A stretch of DNA of 37,284 nt from JAUVKT01 sp964634565. GTDB taxonomy: Bacteria > Bacteroidota > Bacteroidia > Bacteroidales > VadinHA17. Below the pieces are notes generated by a model. The model saw nothing but the letters and a program-made list of their open reading frames with translations, did no database searches and was not told the origin of the DNA. Location: positions 1-37,284 of the forward strand of contig CAZWLP010000019.1 of NCBI GenBank assembly GCA_964634565.1, written 5' to 3'. Below, piece by piece: positions 16,071 to 25,293 of this stretch; positions within the stretch are counted from its first letter, which is position 1, and every line of letters starts with the position of its first letter. The position numbers and the translations under genes were made by a program.

Positions 16071-17186
16071 ATGAGAATATCTTATTTCAGATTATTTTTT
16101 TTGATTATGATCCCTTTTGGGATACTGTCGGGTTTTTCATGTAAAGGGAATAGCTCTGATAAAGATCTTACAGGAGACAACATTATAAATACAGCAGAAA
16201 AAAAAGTTGCTGTAAAACTTATCAGGATTGACCGGCCATCAGAAAACCAAAGGTTTAGCTCCGGAGAAGAACTTTATGTTTCAGTCTCTGCTCTTGGAGG
16301 GGAAGTACCTGACTCAGTCAGGATATATTATGACGGCACCCTGGTAGAAACACTTTATCAGGAACCCTGGAATTTCGGGGTGAAAACAAATGATTCGAGG
16401 CTTGGAAAGATTCCGCTTAAGGTAATTGCTTTCTCAGGCAATAAGAGGCCTCATACATTAACACGTTTTATTCTTATGTTTTCTGATATTATTCCGGAAG
16501 CAGGATCCTACAGGGTAGTGAACACCTACCCTCATGATGATCAGGCTTATACACAGGGACTACTGGTCTACAATGGTTATTTTTACGAAAGTACAGGTAA
16601 GGAAGGCAGATCGACACTCAGGAAGGTAGATATTGAAACAGGAGAGGTACTGATGCAGCACAAGCTTGAAAATAAGTTTTTCGGAGAAGGACTTGCTTAC
16701 CTGAAGGGTAGATTTTATCAGCTTACCTGGCTTAAAAATACCGGGTTTGTTTACGATGCCGATTCGTTTACACAGATTAATACCATTCACTATGATACCC
16801 AGGGCTGGGGACTCACAACAGACAAAGAAAATTTATTTATGAGTGATGGTACAAATACTATTTATGTTCTTGAGCCCGAATATTTTACTGTTATATCTTC
16901 ATTTGAAGTATATGATAATCAGAAAGCAGTGTTCCAGTTAAATGAGCTGGAGTATATTGATGGAGTACTCTGGGCAAATATATTCACATCGAACCTTATT
17001 GCTAAGATTGATCCTGTAACAGGTAAGGTTCTGGCTTATTACGACCTTACAGGGATAATCGATAACCTTGATAAAAATCTCGACTCTGAAGAAGTGCTTA
17101 ATGGTATAGCATGGGATAGCGAGAATGAAAGAATGTATATAACAGGCAAAAACTGGCCGAGAATATTTGAAGTAGAGCTATACTAA
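16071..17186 (+). CDS. Glutaminyl-peptide cyclotransferase, probable lipoprotein
   Basis: This 371-residue secreted protein belongs to the five-bladed beta-propeller glutaminyl cyclase family (plant/bacterial type, PF05096), which converts N-terminal glutamine to pyroglutamate. Family landmarks are YPHDDQAYTQGLLVYNGYFYE, GEGLAYLKGRFYQLTW, MSDGTNTIYVLEP and LNGIAWDSENERMYITGKNWP. The N-terminus has a hydrophobic signal ending LSGFSC; Cys24 could be lipidated, though glycine at -3 is not ideal. A middle segment (about 45-145) resembles an Ig-like domain. I chose ATG 16071, 1 bp after the HAD stop, because it starts directly at the signal peptide. Secreted Bacteroidota proteins often have Gln as residue 1 after cleavage, which may be the substrate pool. 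Confidence 0.9.
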   Translation: MRISYFRLFFLIMIPFGILSGFSCKGNSSDKDLTGDNIINTAEKKVAVKLIRIDRPSENQRFSSGEELYVSVSALGGEVPDSVRIYYDGTLVETLYQEPWNFGVKTNDSRLGKIPLKVIAFSGNKRPHTLTRFILMFSDIIPEAGSYRVVNTYPHDDQAYTQGLLVYNGYFYESTGKEGRSTLRKVDIETGEVLMQHKLENKFFGEGLAYLKGRFYQLTWLKNTGFVYDADSFTQINTIHYDTQGWGLTTDKENLFMSDGTNTIYVLEPEYFTVISSFEVYDNQKAVFQLNELEYIDGVLWANIFTSNLIAKIDPVTGKVLAYYDLTGIIDNLDKNLDSEEVLNGIAWDSENERMYITGKNWPRIFEVELY

Positions 17187-17187
17187 C

Positions 17188-18132
17188 TTATACTCCGTAA
17201 TAAATAGCTCTTATGCTTTTTGGAAGAATTTCAAATTCAACCGGGGTATGCCCCAGCAACTCTCCATCGGTCTCAAGATCTATTTCCGGATCAGATTCAA
17301 TCCTTATTCTTTCCCCTTTAAAAGAAATAATCTTCGGATGTTGTAGAATAGATCCGTCGAATAGCTTTTTAAGACTCCTGATAATCTCGATCTTTGTCAT
17401 ACTCTTTATAACTGTAATATCAAATAGCCCATCATCAATAATTGCCTCAGGAGTTTGAATCATACCACCACCTGAAAATTTTCCAATTCCAATGCTTATT
17501 GAAAATGTGTCATTCTCTGTTTCGGTGTAATTTACAATAACCTTGGTATTGGTTGTTTTGTAATTGGACAGACTTTTAAGAAGAGCCGCGTAATAACTCG
17601 ACTTGCCTGATTTACCCAGGTCTTTCTGGATATTTGTTCTCCTAACAACCGAAGCATCAAATCCCATTCCTGCAATATTTGCGAAATACCTTTGCCCTGT
17701 ACTGCCGTTAATAGTATAATTTGCTCTGCCGGCATCCTGTAACATTGTCTTTCCGGACTTTATAGCAAGTATGGCTTTTTCGTAATCTTCAGGGATATTA
17801 TACATTTTACCCCAGTCATTACCGGTACCTACGGTAATCATTCCAAGCGTAACTTCGTTACTCTTACATGCGTCCTGCTGAAAGATTCCGTTTACAACTT
17901 CATTCATAGTACCATCTCCACCAATTATAATTATCCTGCGATATCCTGCTGTAATGCCTTCGCTCGATAGTTCTATTGCATGATACTTTCTTTCGGTAAA
18001 CATGGCTTTATATAAAAATCCATTGACCTCAAGAAGATTTGATATCTCTGACCAGTCGCGTTTGCCTTTTCTGTTGCCTGCATTTGGATTTACAATAACA
18101 AGCCATTTGTTATAAGCAATATTTTCCCCCAT
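17188..18132 (-). CDS. Diacylglycerol/lipid kinase family protein
   Basis: This 314-residue protein is in the DAGK catalytic superfamily (YegS/DgkB-like), which phosphorylates diacylglycerol or related lipids with ATP. It shows VIVNPNAGNRKG at 12-23, the nucleotide-binding motif GGDGTMNEVVNG at 71-82, TVGTGNDWGK near 105 and a C-terminal lobe with DGLFDITVI. A sphingoid-base or other lipid target is possible in Bacteroidota, and the sequence does not decide. Its stop is 1 bp from that of the convergent cyclotransferase gene. With CdsA, Psd and PssA nearby it may recycle diacylglycerol into phospholipid synthesis. Confidence 0.9.
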   Translation of the reverse strand: MGENIAYNKWLVIVNPNAGNRKGKRDWSEISNLLEVNGFLYKAMFTERKYHAIELSSEGITAGYRRIIIIGGDGTMNEVVNGIFQQDACKSNEVTLGMITVGTGNDWGKMYNIPEDYEKAILAIKSGKTMLQDAGRANYTINGSTGQRYFANIAGMGFDASVVRRTNIQKDLGKSGKSSYYAALLKSLSNYKTTNTKVIVNYTETENDTFSISIGIGKFSGGGMIQTPEAIIDDGLFDITVIKSMTKIEIIRSLKKLFDGSILQHPKIISFKGERIRIESDPEIDLETDGELLGHTPVEFEILPKSIRAIYYGV

Positions 18133-18209
18133 TGTTGAAAATTTGAATTTCCAAAGATGGTAAATTTTAAGTAAACTGAGAAAATGATTCTGAGATACTT
18201 ATATCAGGG

Positions 18210-18229
18210 TGTTAATAAAATGTTGAAAA
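18210..18229. promoter_or_regulatory. Pair of DnaA-box-like nonamers upstream of parA
   Basis: TGTTAATAA and TGTTGAAAA lie 2 bp apart. Reversed they read TTATTAACA and TTTTCAACA, one or two changes from DnaA boxes such as TTATCCACA. They sit in an AT-rich spacer before parA. Two imperfect boxes are weak evidence for replication control. Confidence 0.25.
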
Positions 18230-18238
18230 CCCCGAAAA

Positions 18239-18252
18239 AATTGTTTACAATT
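18239..18252. promoter_or_regulatory. Perfect inverted repeat AATTGT-TT-ACAATT upstream of parA
   Basis: A 14-bp inverted repeat with a 2-bp centre, 38 bp upstream of the candidate parA -7 box. It could be an operator for parAB control. Function is unproven. Confidence 0.25.
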
Positions 18253-18289
18253 ACACTCTTCCTCAAAGAATGATCCCTGTCATAAATAC

Positions 18290-18297
18290 TAAATTTG
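18290..18297 (+). promoter_or_regulatory. Candidate -7 box for parA-parB
   Basis: TAAATTTG fits the Bacteroidota -7 consensus TAnnTTTG exactly, 38 bp before the parA ATG. A -33 TTTG at standard distance is not evident. Confidence 0.35.
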
Positions 18298-18335
18298 AGG
18301 CTCTTGATAAAGGGGAAAAATCAAATATATTTTAG

Positions 18336-19109
18336 ATGGCAAGAATTATATCATTGGCGAATCAGAAAGGCGGAGTAGGTAAAACAACAACAGCAATTAA
18401 TCTGGCTGCAAGTCTTGCAGCTCTTGATAAAAAAGTATTGGTTGTTGATTCAGATCCTCAGGCAAATGCGAGCTCAGGACTGGGAGTGGATGTAAGGAAG
18501 GTAGATACAACTATTTACGATTGCCTGATCGACGGGGCTGATCCTAATAATGCAATTGTTAGCTGTGAGATTGAGAACCTGGATCTGATTCCGTCAAACA
18601 TTGACCTCGTTGGAGCAGAGATCGAGATGTTAAATATGGAAAGAAGGGAAAGTGTATTAAAGAATGTTCTTAACAAGGTTAATAATGATTATGACTATAT
18701 GCTTGTTGACTGCTCTCCCTCACTGGGCTTATTAACTGTTAATGCACTTACGGCTTCAGACTCTGTGATTGTACCCGTGCAGTGTGAATATTTTGCTCTT
18801 GAGGGACTGGGAAAACTACTTAATACAATTAAAATAATTCAGGGTAACCTCAATAAGGAACTTGAGATAGAGGGCTTTCTTCTTACCATGTACGACTCGA
18901 GGTTGAGGTTATCGAATCAGGTTGTGGATGAGGTAAGGAAGCATTTTCAGCAAATGGTTTTTGAAACAATAATTCAAAGAAATATCAAGTTAAGTGAAGC
19001 TCCGAGCTTTGGCCAACCTGTATTACTATATGACGCTGAGTCGAGAGGAGCAGTGAATTATCTGAACCTTGCTAAGGAACTGATAAGTAAACTTGATGGA
19101 GAGGACTAA
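18336..19109 (+). CDS. parA: Chromosome partitioning ATPase ParA (Soj)
   Basis: ParA is the Walker-type ATPase that moves ParB-bound origins apart. The 257-residue product starts MARIISLANQKGGVGKTTT and has the deviant Walker A with signature Lys11 and Lys16, then VLVVDSDPQAN, YMLVDCSPSLG (Walker B) and the C-terminal SEAPSFGQPVLLYD stretch. It lacks an N-terminal DNA-binding domain, as expected for chromosomal ParA. parB follows after 32 bp. Linkage to chromosomal-type ParB, DUF5683 and MltD genes supports a chromosomal rather than plasmid locus. Confidence 0.96.
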   Translation: MARIISLANQKGGVGKTTTAINLAASLAALDKKVLVVDSDPQANASSGLGVDVRKVDTTIYDCLIDGADPNNAIVSCEIENLDLIPSNIDLVGAEIEMLNMERRESVLKNVLNKVNNDYDYMLVDCSPSLGLLTVNALTASDSVIVPVQCEYFALEGLGKLLNTIKIIQGNLNKELEIEGFLLTMYDSRLRLSNQVVDEVRKHFQQMVFETIIQRNIKLSEAPSFGQPVLLYDAESRGAVNYLNLAKELISKLDGED

Positions 19110-19141
19110 ACCCTAAACTTAATAAACTACTATACTGTATT

Positions 19142-20023
19142 ATGGCACAAAAGAAGGCATTGGGAAGAGGACTGGGGGCACTGATTGATGGTGTTGAAAA
19201 GGAAGTTCTTGAAAAAAAGGTTGAAGCAAACCTGGAGATTGATATTTCTACGATTGAGTTTAATCCCTTTCAACCCCGTACCCGTTTTAATGAGGAGGCC
19301 TTAAATGAGCTGGCTGCTTCGATGAAAGAACTTGGTATAGTGCAGCCATTAACTGTTAGAGAGAAGGGTGATGGAACATACCAGTTGATTGCGGGAGAGA
19401 GGAGATTAAGAGCTGCCAGGATAGCGGGTCTGAAAACCGTTCCGGCATTTATCAGAACTGCCGACGACCAGTCAATGCTGGAACTTGCACTGGTTGAAAA
19501 TATTCAGCGTGAGGATCTTGATGCAATAGAGATTGCAATAAGCTACCAGAGATTAATAGATGAGTGTAATCTGACACAGGAACAGCTAAGCGAAAGAGTG
19601 GGTAAGCAGAGATCCACTGTTGCAAACTACCTGAGATTACTTAAACTTCCGGCTGAGATTCAGCTGGGTATAAGAGATAAGCAACTTACAATGGGCCATG
19701 CAAAGACCCTTGTTAATATTAAAGATATCGACCAGCAGATTAAAGTGTACTACCAGGTAGTTGAAGAAGAACTATCTGTCAGAAAGACTGAAGAGCTGGT
19801 CAGGCAGATGCAGGTAGAGAAATTGAAAGATCCTTCAAAAGCAAGCAGAAAGAAGCAGCTAAACCAGGATTTTGAAGAACTGTCCGGACATCTCTCAAAA
19901 GTCTTTAACAGCGAGGTAGTTTTCAGGATTAACAATAAAGGCCAGGGTAAAATCGTTATTCCTTTCGAAGATTCTGATGATATGGAACGTATTTTAGGGC
20001 TGTTAGACAGACTTAACTCCTAA
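19142..20023 (+). CDS. parB: Chromosome partitioning protein ParB (Spo0J)
   Basis: ParB binds parS sites and spreads as a CTP-dependent clamp. The 293 residues show an N-terminal ParA-stimulating start (KKALGRGLGALI, 4-15), the CTP-binding domain with GERRLRAAR at 85-93 and ENIQREDLDAIE, a helix-turn-helix (LTQEQLSERVGKQRSTVANY) and a C-terminal dimerisation region. I did not spot a canonical parS palindrome (TGTTTCACGTGAAACA-like) in the window by eye. Confidence 0.96.
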   Translation: MAQKKALGRGLGALIDGVEKEVLEKKVEANLEIDISTIEFNPFQPRTRFNEEALNELAASMKELGIVQPLTVREKGDGTYQLIAGERRLRAARIAGLKTVPAFIRTADDQSMLELALVENIQREDLDAIEIAISYQRLIDECNLTQEQLSERVGKQRSTVANYLRLLKLPAEIQLGIRDKQLTMGHAKTLVNIKDIDQQIKVYYQVVEEELSVRKTEELVRQMQVEKLKDPSKASRKKQLNQDFEELSGHLSKVFNSEVVFRINNKGQGKIVIPFEDSDDMERILGLLDRLNS

Positions 20024-20029
20024 TTTATT

Positions 20030-20037
20030 TATCTTTG
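20030..20037 (+). promoter_or_regulatory. Candidate -7 box before DUF5683 gene
   Basis: TATCTTTG is an exact match to TAnnTTTG and lies 38 bp before the TTG start, just after the parB stop. It may give DUF5683-mltD its own promoter. The -33 region is unclear. Confidence 0.4.
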
Positions 20038-20075
20038 CCCGGGTATTATACCGGCATAAGCTGGCTTTGATGTAA

Positions 20076-20705
20076 TTGAAATTCAATAAGCTAATATTAT
20101 TATTTTTTATCCTGTTAATTATTTATAATAAGCAGGAAGTGTCTGGGCAGACTGATACTCTTGGTATTCAGAAAGACAGGCCGGAGAGAATAGTTATGCC
20201 TGTTAAAGCCACTATGCTGGCTGCAGCCTTCCCCGGATTCGGCCAGATTTATAATAGAAAGTACTGGAAAATACCTGTCGTATATGCCGGCTTCGGAGCA
20301 CTTGGTTACAGCATTTTATTTAATAGTGCCAGGCATATTGAATACCTTGATGCCTACAGGGATGTTACGGATATGGTAGCAGAGACAAATAGCTATTCAT
20401 TCTTAGAGTTCGGGGTCGATCCTGAAGAGTTCGACAGGGCACTTGGTTCAGATAGTTTTAGTCTGCAGACTGAAGCGTGGGTAAAGGATCAATTGTTAAA
20501 TGGGGTGGATTATTACAGAAGATATAGAGACCTTAGCTATATTGGTGTAGCGGTCTGGTACCTTATTACTATATTGGATGCCAATGTTGATGCTAACCTC
20601 TATGATTACGAAGTGGGTGAGGGCTTAAATATTGTGGTTGAACCGACTCCTATACCAATTGCTTATGGTACTACTATCGGGCTGGGTGTCAGAGTCACAT
20701 TTTAA
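20076..20705 (+). CDS. DUF5683 family membrane protein
   Basis: This 209-residue protein has an N-terminal signal or anchor (KLILLFFILLIIY), the DUF5683 core AAFPGFGQIYNRKYWKIPVVY and further hydrophobic segments near 70-85 and 150-165. The family occurs in Bacteroidota directly between parB and an MltD-type transglycosylase, as here; its molecular role is unknown. The start is probably TTG 20076: translation from there begins directly with a signal peptide, whereas the ATG six bases earlier is followed at once by a stop. mltD begins 9 bp after the stop. Confidence 0.8.
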   Translation: MKFNKLILLFFILLIIYNKQEVSGQTDTLGIQKDRPERIVMPVKATMLAAAFPGFGQIYNRKYWKIPVVYAGFGALGYSILFNSARHIEYLDAYRDVTDMVAETNSYSFLEFGVDPEEFDRALGSDSFSLQTEAWVKDQLLNGVDYYRRYRDLSYIGVAVWYLITILDANVDANLYDYEVGEGLNIVVEPTPIPIAYGTTIGLGVRVTF

Positions 20706-20714
20706 AAGAAAGTT

Positions 20715-22250
20715 ATGAGGAAAGGATGGATATTTATTATAGTTTTTTGTTTGTTTCCTGCCGTTGCCGGAGCAGTAAATGATACTATTATTATAAAGAA
20801 AGATATAAGCCAGGAGATTATTGAGCAAAACCTCGACAGCCTCGTTAATATCTGGTATTTATCAAAACTGCTGGAAGAAAATCAGCTTATTGAATACGAT
20901 GCACCGCCCCTTGTTGAATTCCCTGATTCTGTATACAGGAAAAGACTTGAAGCTATTCACTCCGTTGTGAATCTTCCCTACAATTCAATTGTAAGAAATC
21001 ATATCCATGTTTATACAGGCAAGAAGAGAGACAGGTTTGAAGTAATGCTTGGGATGCGAGAATACTATTTTCCTATGATAGAAGATATCTTCGATTCCTA
21101 TGGCTTACCGGTGGAACTGAAATATATGGCTGTTATAGAGTCTGCACTGAACCCGAATGCTGTCTCAAGAGTTGGTGCAACAGGTATGTGGCAATTTATG
21201 TACAGTACCGGAAGGCAGTATGGACTTACAATTAATTCTGTTATTGATGAGAGGCGGGATCCGGTTAAAGCTACTCACGCTGCAGCCAGGTATATTAAGG
21301 ATCTGTATAAGGTATATAAAGACTGGGGATTGGTTATTGCAGCATATAATTGTGGTCCGGGCAACGTTAACAAGGCCATTAGGAGATCGGGTAACAGGAA
21401 GGATTACTGGGAAATTTATTACCGTTTACCCAGGGAAACCAGGGGCTACCTGCCAGGCTATATAGCCGCAACATATGCTATGACATATTATAAGGAACAT
21501 AATATTACTCCAATGAAGGTTACATTTCCCGTGGTTACCGATACCATTATGGTAAATCATGATATTCACCTTCAACAAATTTCTGAAGTATTATCAATTC
21601 CATATGCTGAATTAAGGACACTTAACCCACAATACAGGGCAGGGGTAATTCCAGGAGCAAGTACTCCTATGTCTCTTACTTTACCGTTTGATAAGCTTGG
21701 TGAGTTTATTTCATTACAGGATAGTATTGCCCTGTACAGAGCTGATCATTATCTGAAACCTCAGACAAAAACGGCAAGTCCAAGCCAATCGACCTATATC
21801 CCTCCAGATATTAAGGGCAAGGTTAAGCTGATCTATACAGTTAAGGAAGGAGATAACCTGGGATATATTGCAAGCTGGTACAATGTTGGTCTGTCAAGTA
21901 TTCGTTACTGGAATAATATCTATCGTAATACTATAAGAATAGGACAAAAAATAAATGTATTCGTTAATCCTTCTGAAAAGGATCACTATGCAGCAGTAGA
22001 TAATCTGAGCTTTGAGGAGAAGCAAAAAAGAATAGGAAAGAGTGTTACTGCAAGGACAGAGACCCTGCCGACAAAAGAACAAATAAGTGGTGATTATGTA
22101 TACCATACAGTAAGAACGGGTGATACGGTATGGGATATAGCAAAGAAATATGATGGTGTAACTGTTTCTGAAATTCTGTCACTGAACGGAATGAACAGTT
22201 CAGGGAAGTTAGCGGTAGGACAAAGATTAAAGATTAAAAGAAAGAGTTAA
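20715..22250 (+). CDS. MltD-type lytic transglycosylase with LysM domains
   Basis: This exported enzyme cuts peptidoglycan glycan strands, forming 1,6-anhydro-MurNAc ends. The 511 residues show a signal peptide (about 1-20, ending AGA), a family 1 SLT domain (about 110-260) with catalytic Glu142 in YMAVIESALNP and the supporting GATGMWQFM motif, and two C-terminal LysM domains (about 373-418 and 462-509). A degenerate LysM-like segment may lie near 280-320. It follows DUF5683 by 9 bp. In many relatives a relA/spoT gene follows; here the SGNH-MBOAT fusion does. Confidence 0.95.
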   Translation: MRKGWIFIIVFCLFPAVAGAVNDTIIIKKDISQEIIEQNLDSLVNIWYLSKLLEENQLIEYDAPPLVEFPDSVYRKRLEAIHSVVNLPYNSIVRNHIHVYTGKKRDRFEVMLGMREYYFPMIEDIFDSYGLPVELKYMAVIESALNPNAVSRVGATGMWQFMYSTGRQYGLTINSVIDERRDPVKATHAAARYIKDLYKVYKDWGLVIAAYNCGPGNVNKAIRRSGNRKDYWEIYYRLPRETRGYLPGYIAATYAMTYYKEHNITPMKVTFPVVTDTIMVNHDIHLQQISEVLSIPYAELRTLNPQYRAGVIPGASTPMSLTLPFDKLGEFISLQDSIALYRADHYLKPQTKTASPSQSTYIPPDIKGKVKLIYTVKEGDNLGYIASWYNVGLSSIRYWNNIYRNTIRIGQKINVFVNPSEKDHYAAVDNLSFEEKQKRIGKSVTARTETLPTKEQISGDYVYHTVRTGDTVWDIAKKYDGVTVSEILSLNGMNSSGKLAVGQRLKIKRKS

Positions 22251-22282
22251 CTCATAAAACCGAAAATTATCGGGAATCAGGA

Positions 22283-25219
22283 ATGAAACCTTATAAGACC
22301 CTTCTTATTCTGCTGGTCTTCATGGTTTTACTATATGGGCCATCACTATTCCAATTTGAAAGTATTCATCCTGGAGGATCTGTTTCGATAAATTTGCCGC
22401 AGATAGATAAGCTATTGAATCCTTTAGCTCTGAAATCTAATTCTCATAAAGCCCTTCCTGATACTTTAATATTAAGTGTTCCTGAGCCAGATCCCATAGA
22501 TTCCGGGGCTCTCAATATTATTGAAATGCCCGATTCTTCAGGTATATATACCTCATTGATAGATTCATTAGCCAGTGGCGATAAGCAGATAAGAATAATG
22601 TATTATGGTGATTCGCAAATGGAGGGAGACAGGATAACTGATTATTTGAGAAAAATATTAAGGGATGAGATAGGTGGTTCAGGCCCCGGTTTGCTTTCAC
22701 CAACAATGCTGGTTCCCTATACCCGGACGGCATATATAAGATCTTCTTCAAACTGGGAAAGCTACGACTATCGTTCTACTGCCGATAATGAGATTGAACA
22801 TTCTGACTTCGGACCACTATTGAGCATAAGTCGGTTTAAGAGTAAGGATATTGATACAACCAGGGCCTGGATAAGTGTAACACCATCAGGCACTGCCGAC
22901 CGGTATGCAAAGGATTATGATCTGTTGAGAATTTTTTATGGAAGACTGAGAGACTCTCTCAGGATTGATATTAAAGAGGACAAAAGGATGGTATATAGCG
23001 GGTGGCTGAGCCCTGTAGATGAGATATCAGAATTTAGCTTTGATCTGACTTCACCATCCAGCATCGAAATTATATTTTCAGGAGTAAGCAGTCCTGATCT
23101 ATACGGTTTAAGTATAGAGAGTGATAGCGGAATTGTTATTGATAATATCCCTCTCAGAGGAAGTGCCGGAATGGAATTTACCAGGGTAGGAGAGGAAAAT
23201 CTCAGGAAATCATATTCAATTATTGACCCTGATCTGATAATACTTCATTTTGGTCTGAATGTCGTACTTAATATAAAGGATGACTACAGCTATTACGAGG
23301 AAAACATTTACAGGCAGATAGAGCAGCTGAAAAAGATATATCCGGAGACTCTAATACTGCTTATAGGTGTAACAGACATGGCCAGGGAAGATGAATCGGG
23401 TATTCATTCTTACCCGAATATACCTCTTATTATTGATGCCCAGAGAAAAGCAGCATCAAGAAGCGGTGTTTTATTCTGGGATTCGTGGCTTAATATGGGA
23501 GGGGAAGATGCAATTGTTGAATGGAGAAAAAACGATCCCCCTCTTGCCTCAAACGACTATACCCATATCTCTTACGAGGGTGGTCATAAGATGGGAGATT
23601 TAATGTATAAAGCAATTAGCAGGAGCCAGCCCGATAAAAATATTTCCAGACAAGATAGTATAATTCCTGTAGCGCCAGAACAGCTTGTACCTGCTAATAA
23701 AGACAGTAGTTTTTATAGAATCATTACGACTTATGATATTGATAAGCCCTTGATGTTTAGCACAGTAGGATTCTGGATCTTCCTGCTGGCATTATTGTGC
23801 ATCTATAGCCTTATTTTTAATAAACCCCTCTTAAGAAATAGCTATCTCTTCCTTTTCAGTCTGTTTTTTTATTATAAATCGGGAGGAATATTTTTTATCC
23901 TGCTAATAATTTCTACCCTGACTGATTACGCAGCAGGTTGGATGATATATATATCCAAAAAGACTTTTACAAAAAAAGTATGGGTCTTTTTCAGTCTGTT
24001 TATTAACCTGGGTATGCTGGCTTATTTTAAATATGCCGGCTTTTTAACAGAGGCAATAAATGATTTATTTGGATTGTCTATTCCTCAGCATGACTGGCTG
24101 GCAGTATTATTCAACAATAAATTTGATACTGGATTTAATATTAGTTCTATAATTTTACCGGTTGGTATTTCATTCTTTACTTTCCAGACAATTAGTTATA
24201 CAATAGATGTATATAGAAATAAAACTAAGCCTGTAAAAAACATTCTGGATTTCGGATTTTATGTTTCCTTCTTTCCACAGCTGGTAGCCGGGCCAATTGT
24301 AAGAGCCTCGGAGTTTATTCCTCAATTATACCAGAAATTTTCACTCTCAAAAAGAGAATGGAGTTATGCCCTTTTTCTTATTGTGGCAGGGCTGATAAAA
24401 AAGATAGCTGTTTCTGATTATATAGCTGTGAACTTTGTCGATAATATATTTGCTGCTCCCGCAGCTTATTCAGGACTGGAGAATCTGCTTGCAGTTTATG
24501 GATACGGACTTCAGATATACTGCGATTTTTCGGGGTATACAGATATAGCCATTGGCATTGCTCTTCTGCTTGGATTCAGGTTGCCGGTTAATTTTAATTC
24601 ACCCTATAAGGCCGGAAATATAACAGATTTCTGGAGAAGGTGGCATATATCTCTTTCGAGGTGGTTGAAAGATTACTTGTATATATCCATGGGTGGAAAC
24701 AGAAGGGGTAAAATAAGAACAAATATTAACCTGTTTATAACCATGCTGCTTGGAGGTTTATGGCATGGTGCTGCCTGGAGATTTATTATCTGGGGAGGCC
24801 TGCATGGTTCTGGTTTAATAATTCATAAATTTTGGATGCGGATCACCGGTAAAGAAAAGTCCGGCAGCAGGGCTGCAAAGATTGTTTCAATAATAATTAC
24901 TTTCAATTTTGTTGCCTTTTGCTGGATCTTCTTCAGGGCCGAAAATATGGAAACAGTAAGGCTTATTCTTAATAGGATATTTACCAGTTTTAATCCGGGA
25001 GATTTATCCTTAATGTTTGCAGCCTATTACAGGGTTCTGGTTGTAATAATTACAGCCTATATAATTCATTTCCTGCCTGTAAGAGTTAAGGAGTCGTATC
25101 GGGGATTATTTATTAAGATTCCTGTAATTCTGCAGGTCATACTTGTATATTGTATAGCTATAGCACTGTATAATATACAGTTAACAGACATTCAGCCTTT
25201 TATATATTTCAGGTTTTAA
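22283..25219 (+). CDS. SGNH hydrolase-like / MBOAT O-acyltransferase fusion
   Basis: The 978-residue protein joins two modules usually encoded separately. After a signal-anchor helix (6-20), residues about 100-450 form an SGNH/GDSL-like domain: GDS at 109-111, Asn326 in HFGLNVV and an Asp-x-x-His dyad at 425-428 (DYTH). Residues about 485-975 are a multi-pass MBOAT domain of the AlgI/DltB type, with QLVAGPIVRASEFIPQ, YCDFSGYTDIAIG, FWRRWHISLSRWLKDYLY and the catalytic His828 in GGLWHGAAW. From family knowledge it probably transfers acyl groups across the inner membrane and onto an extracytoplasmic glycan, with the SGNH module completing or editing the transfer. The acceptor is unknown. It lies 32 bp after mltD, which points to the envelope. 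Confidence 0.88.
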   Translation: MKPYKTLLILLVFMVLLYGPSLFQFESIHPGGSVSINLPQIDKLLNPLALKSNSHKALPDTLILSVPEPDPIDSGALNIIEMPDSSGIYTSLIDSLASGDKQIRIMYYGDSQMEGDRITDYLRKILRDEIGGSGPGLLSPTMLVPYTRTAYIRSSSNWESYDYRSTADNEIEHSDFGPLLSISRFKSKDIDTTRAWISVTPSGTADRYAKDYDLLRIFYGRLRDSLRIDIKEDKRMVYSGWLSPVDEISEFSFDLTSPSSIEIIFSGVSSPDLYGLSIESDSGIVIDNIPLRGSAGMEFTRVGEENLRKSYSIIDPDLIILHFGLNVVLNIKDDYSYYEENIYRQIEQLKKIYPETLILLIGVTDMAREDESGIHSYPNIPLIIDAQRKAASRSGVLFWDSWLNMGGEDAIVEWRKNDPPLASNDYTHISYEGGHKMGDLMYKAISRSQPDKNISRQDSIIPVAPEQLVPANKDSSFYRIITTYDIDKPLMFSTVGFWIFLLALLCIYSLIFNKPLLRNSYLFLFSLFFYYKSGGIFFILLIISTLTDYAAGWMIYISKKTFTKKVWVFFSLFINLGMLAYFKYAGFLTEAINDLFGLSIPQHDWLAVLFNNKFDTGFNISSIILPVGISFFTFQTISYTIDVYRNKTKPVKNILDFGFYVSFFPQLVAGPIVRASEFIPQLYQKFSLSKREWSYALFLIVAGLIKKIAVSDYIAVNFVDNIFAAPAAYSGLENLLAVYGYGLQIYCDFSGYTDIAIGIALLLGFRLPVNFNSPYKAGNITDFWRRWHISLSRWLKDYLYISMGGNRRGKIRTNINLFITMLLGGLWHGAAWRFIIWGGLHGSGLIIHKFWMRITGKEKSGSRAAKIVSIIITFNFVAFCWIFFRAENMETVRLILNRIFTSFNPGDLSLMFAAYYRVLVVIITAYIIHFLPVRVKESYRGLFIKIPVILQVILVYCIAIALYNIQLTDIQPFIYFRF

Positions 25220-25293
25220 GGATTATGGATGTTATTACAGGCTTAAAACCAGGTTAAAGACACTAAGTTCTCCTTTTACTGCTTTTATATTCC

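Noticed and set aside
20037..20057. GC-rich CCCGGG...CCGG sequence after parB as a terminator
   Set aside because: The stem has a bulge and an impossibly small loop, and there is no T tract; it overlaps a plausible promoter instead.
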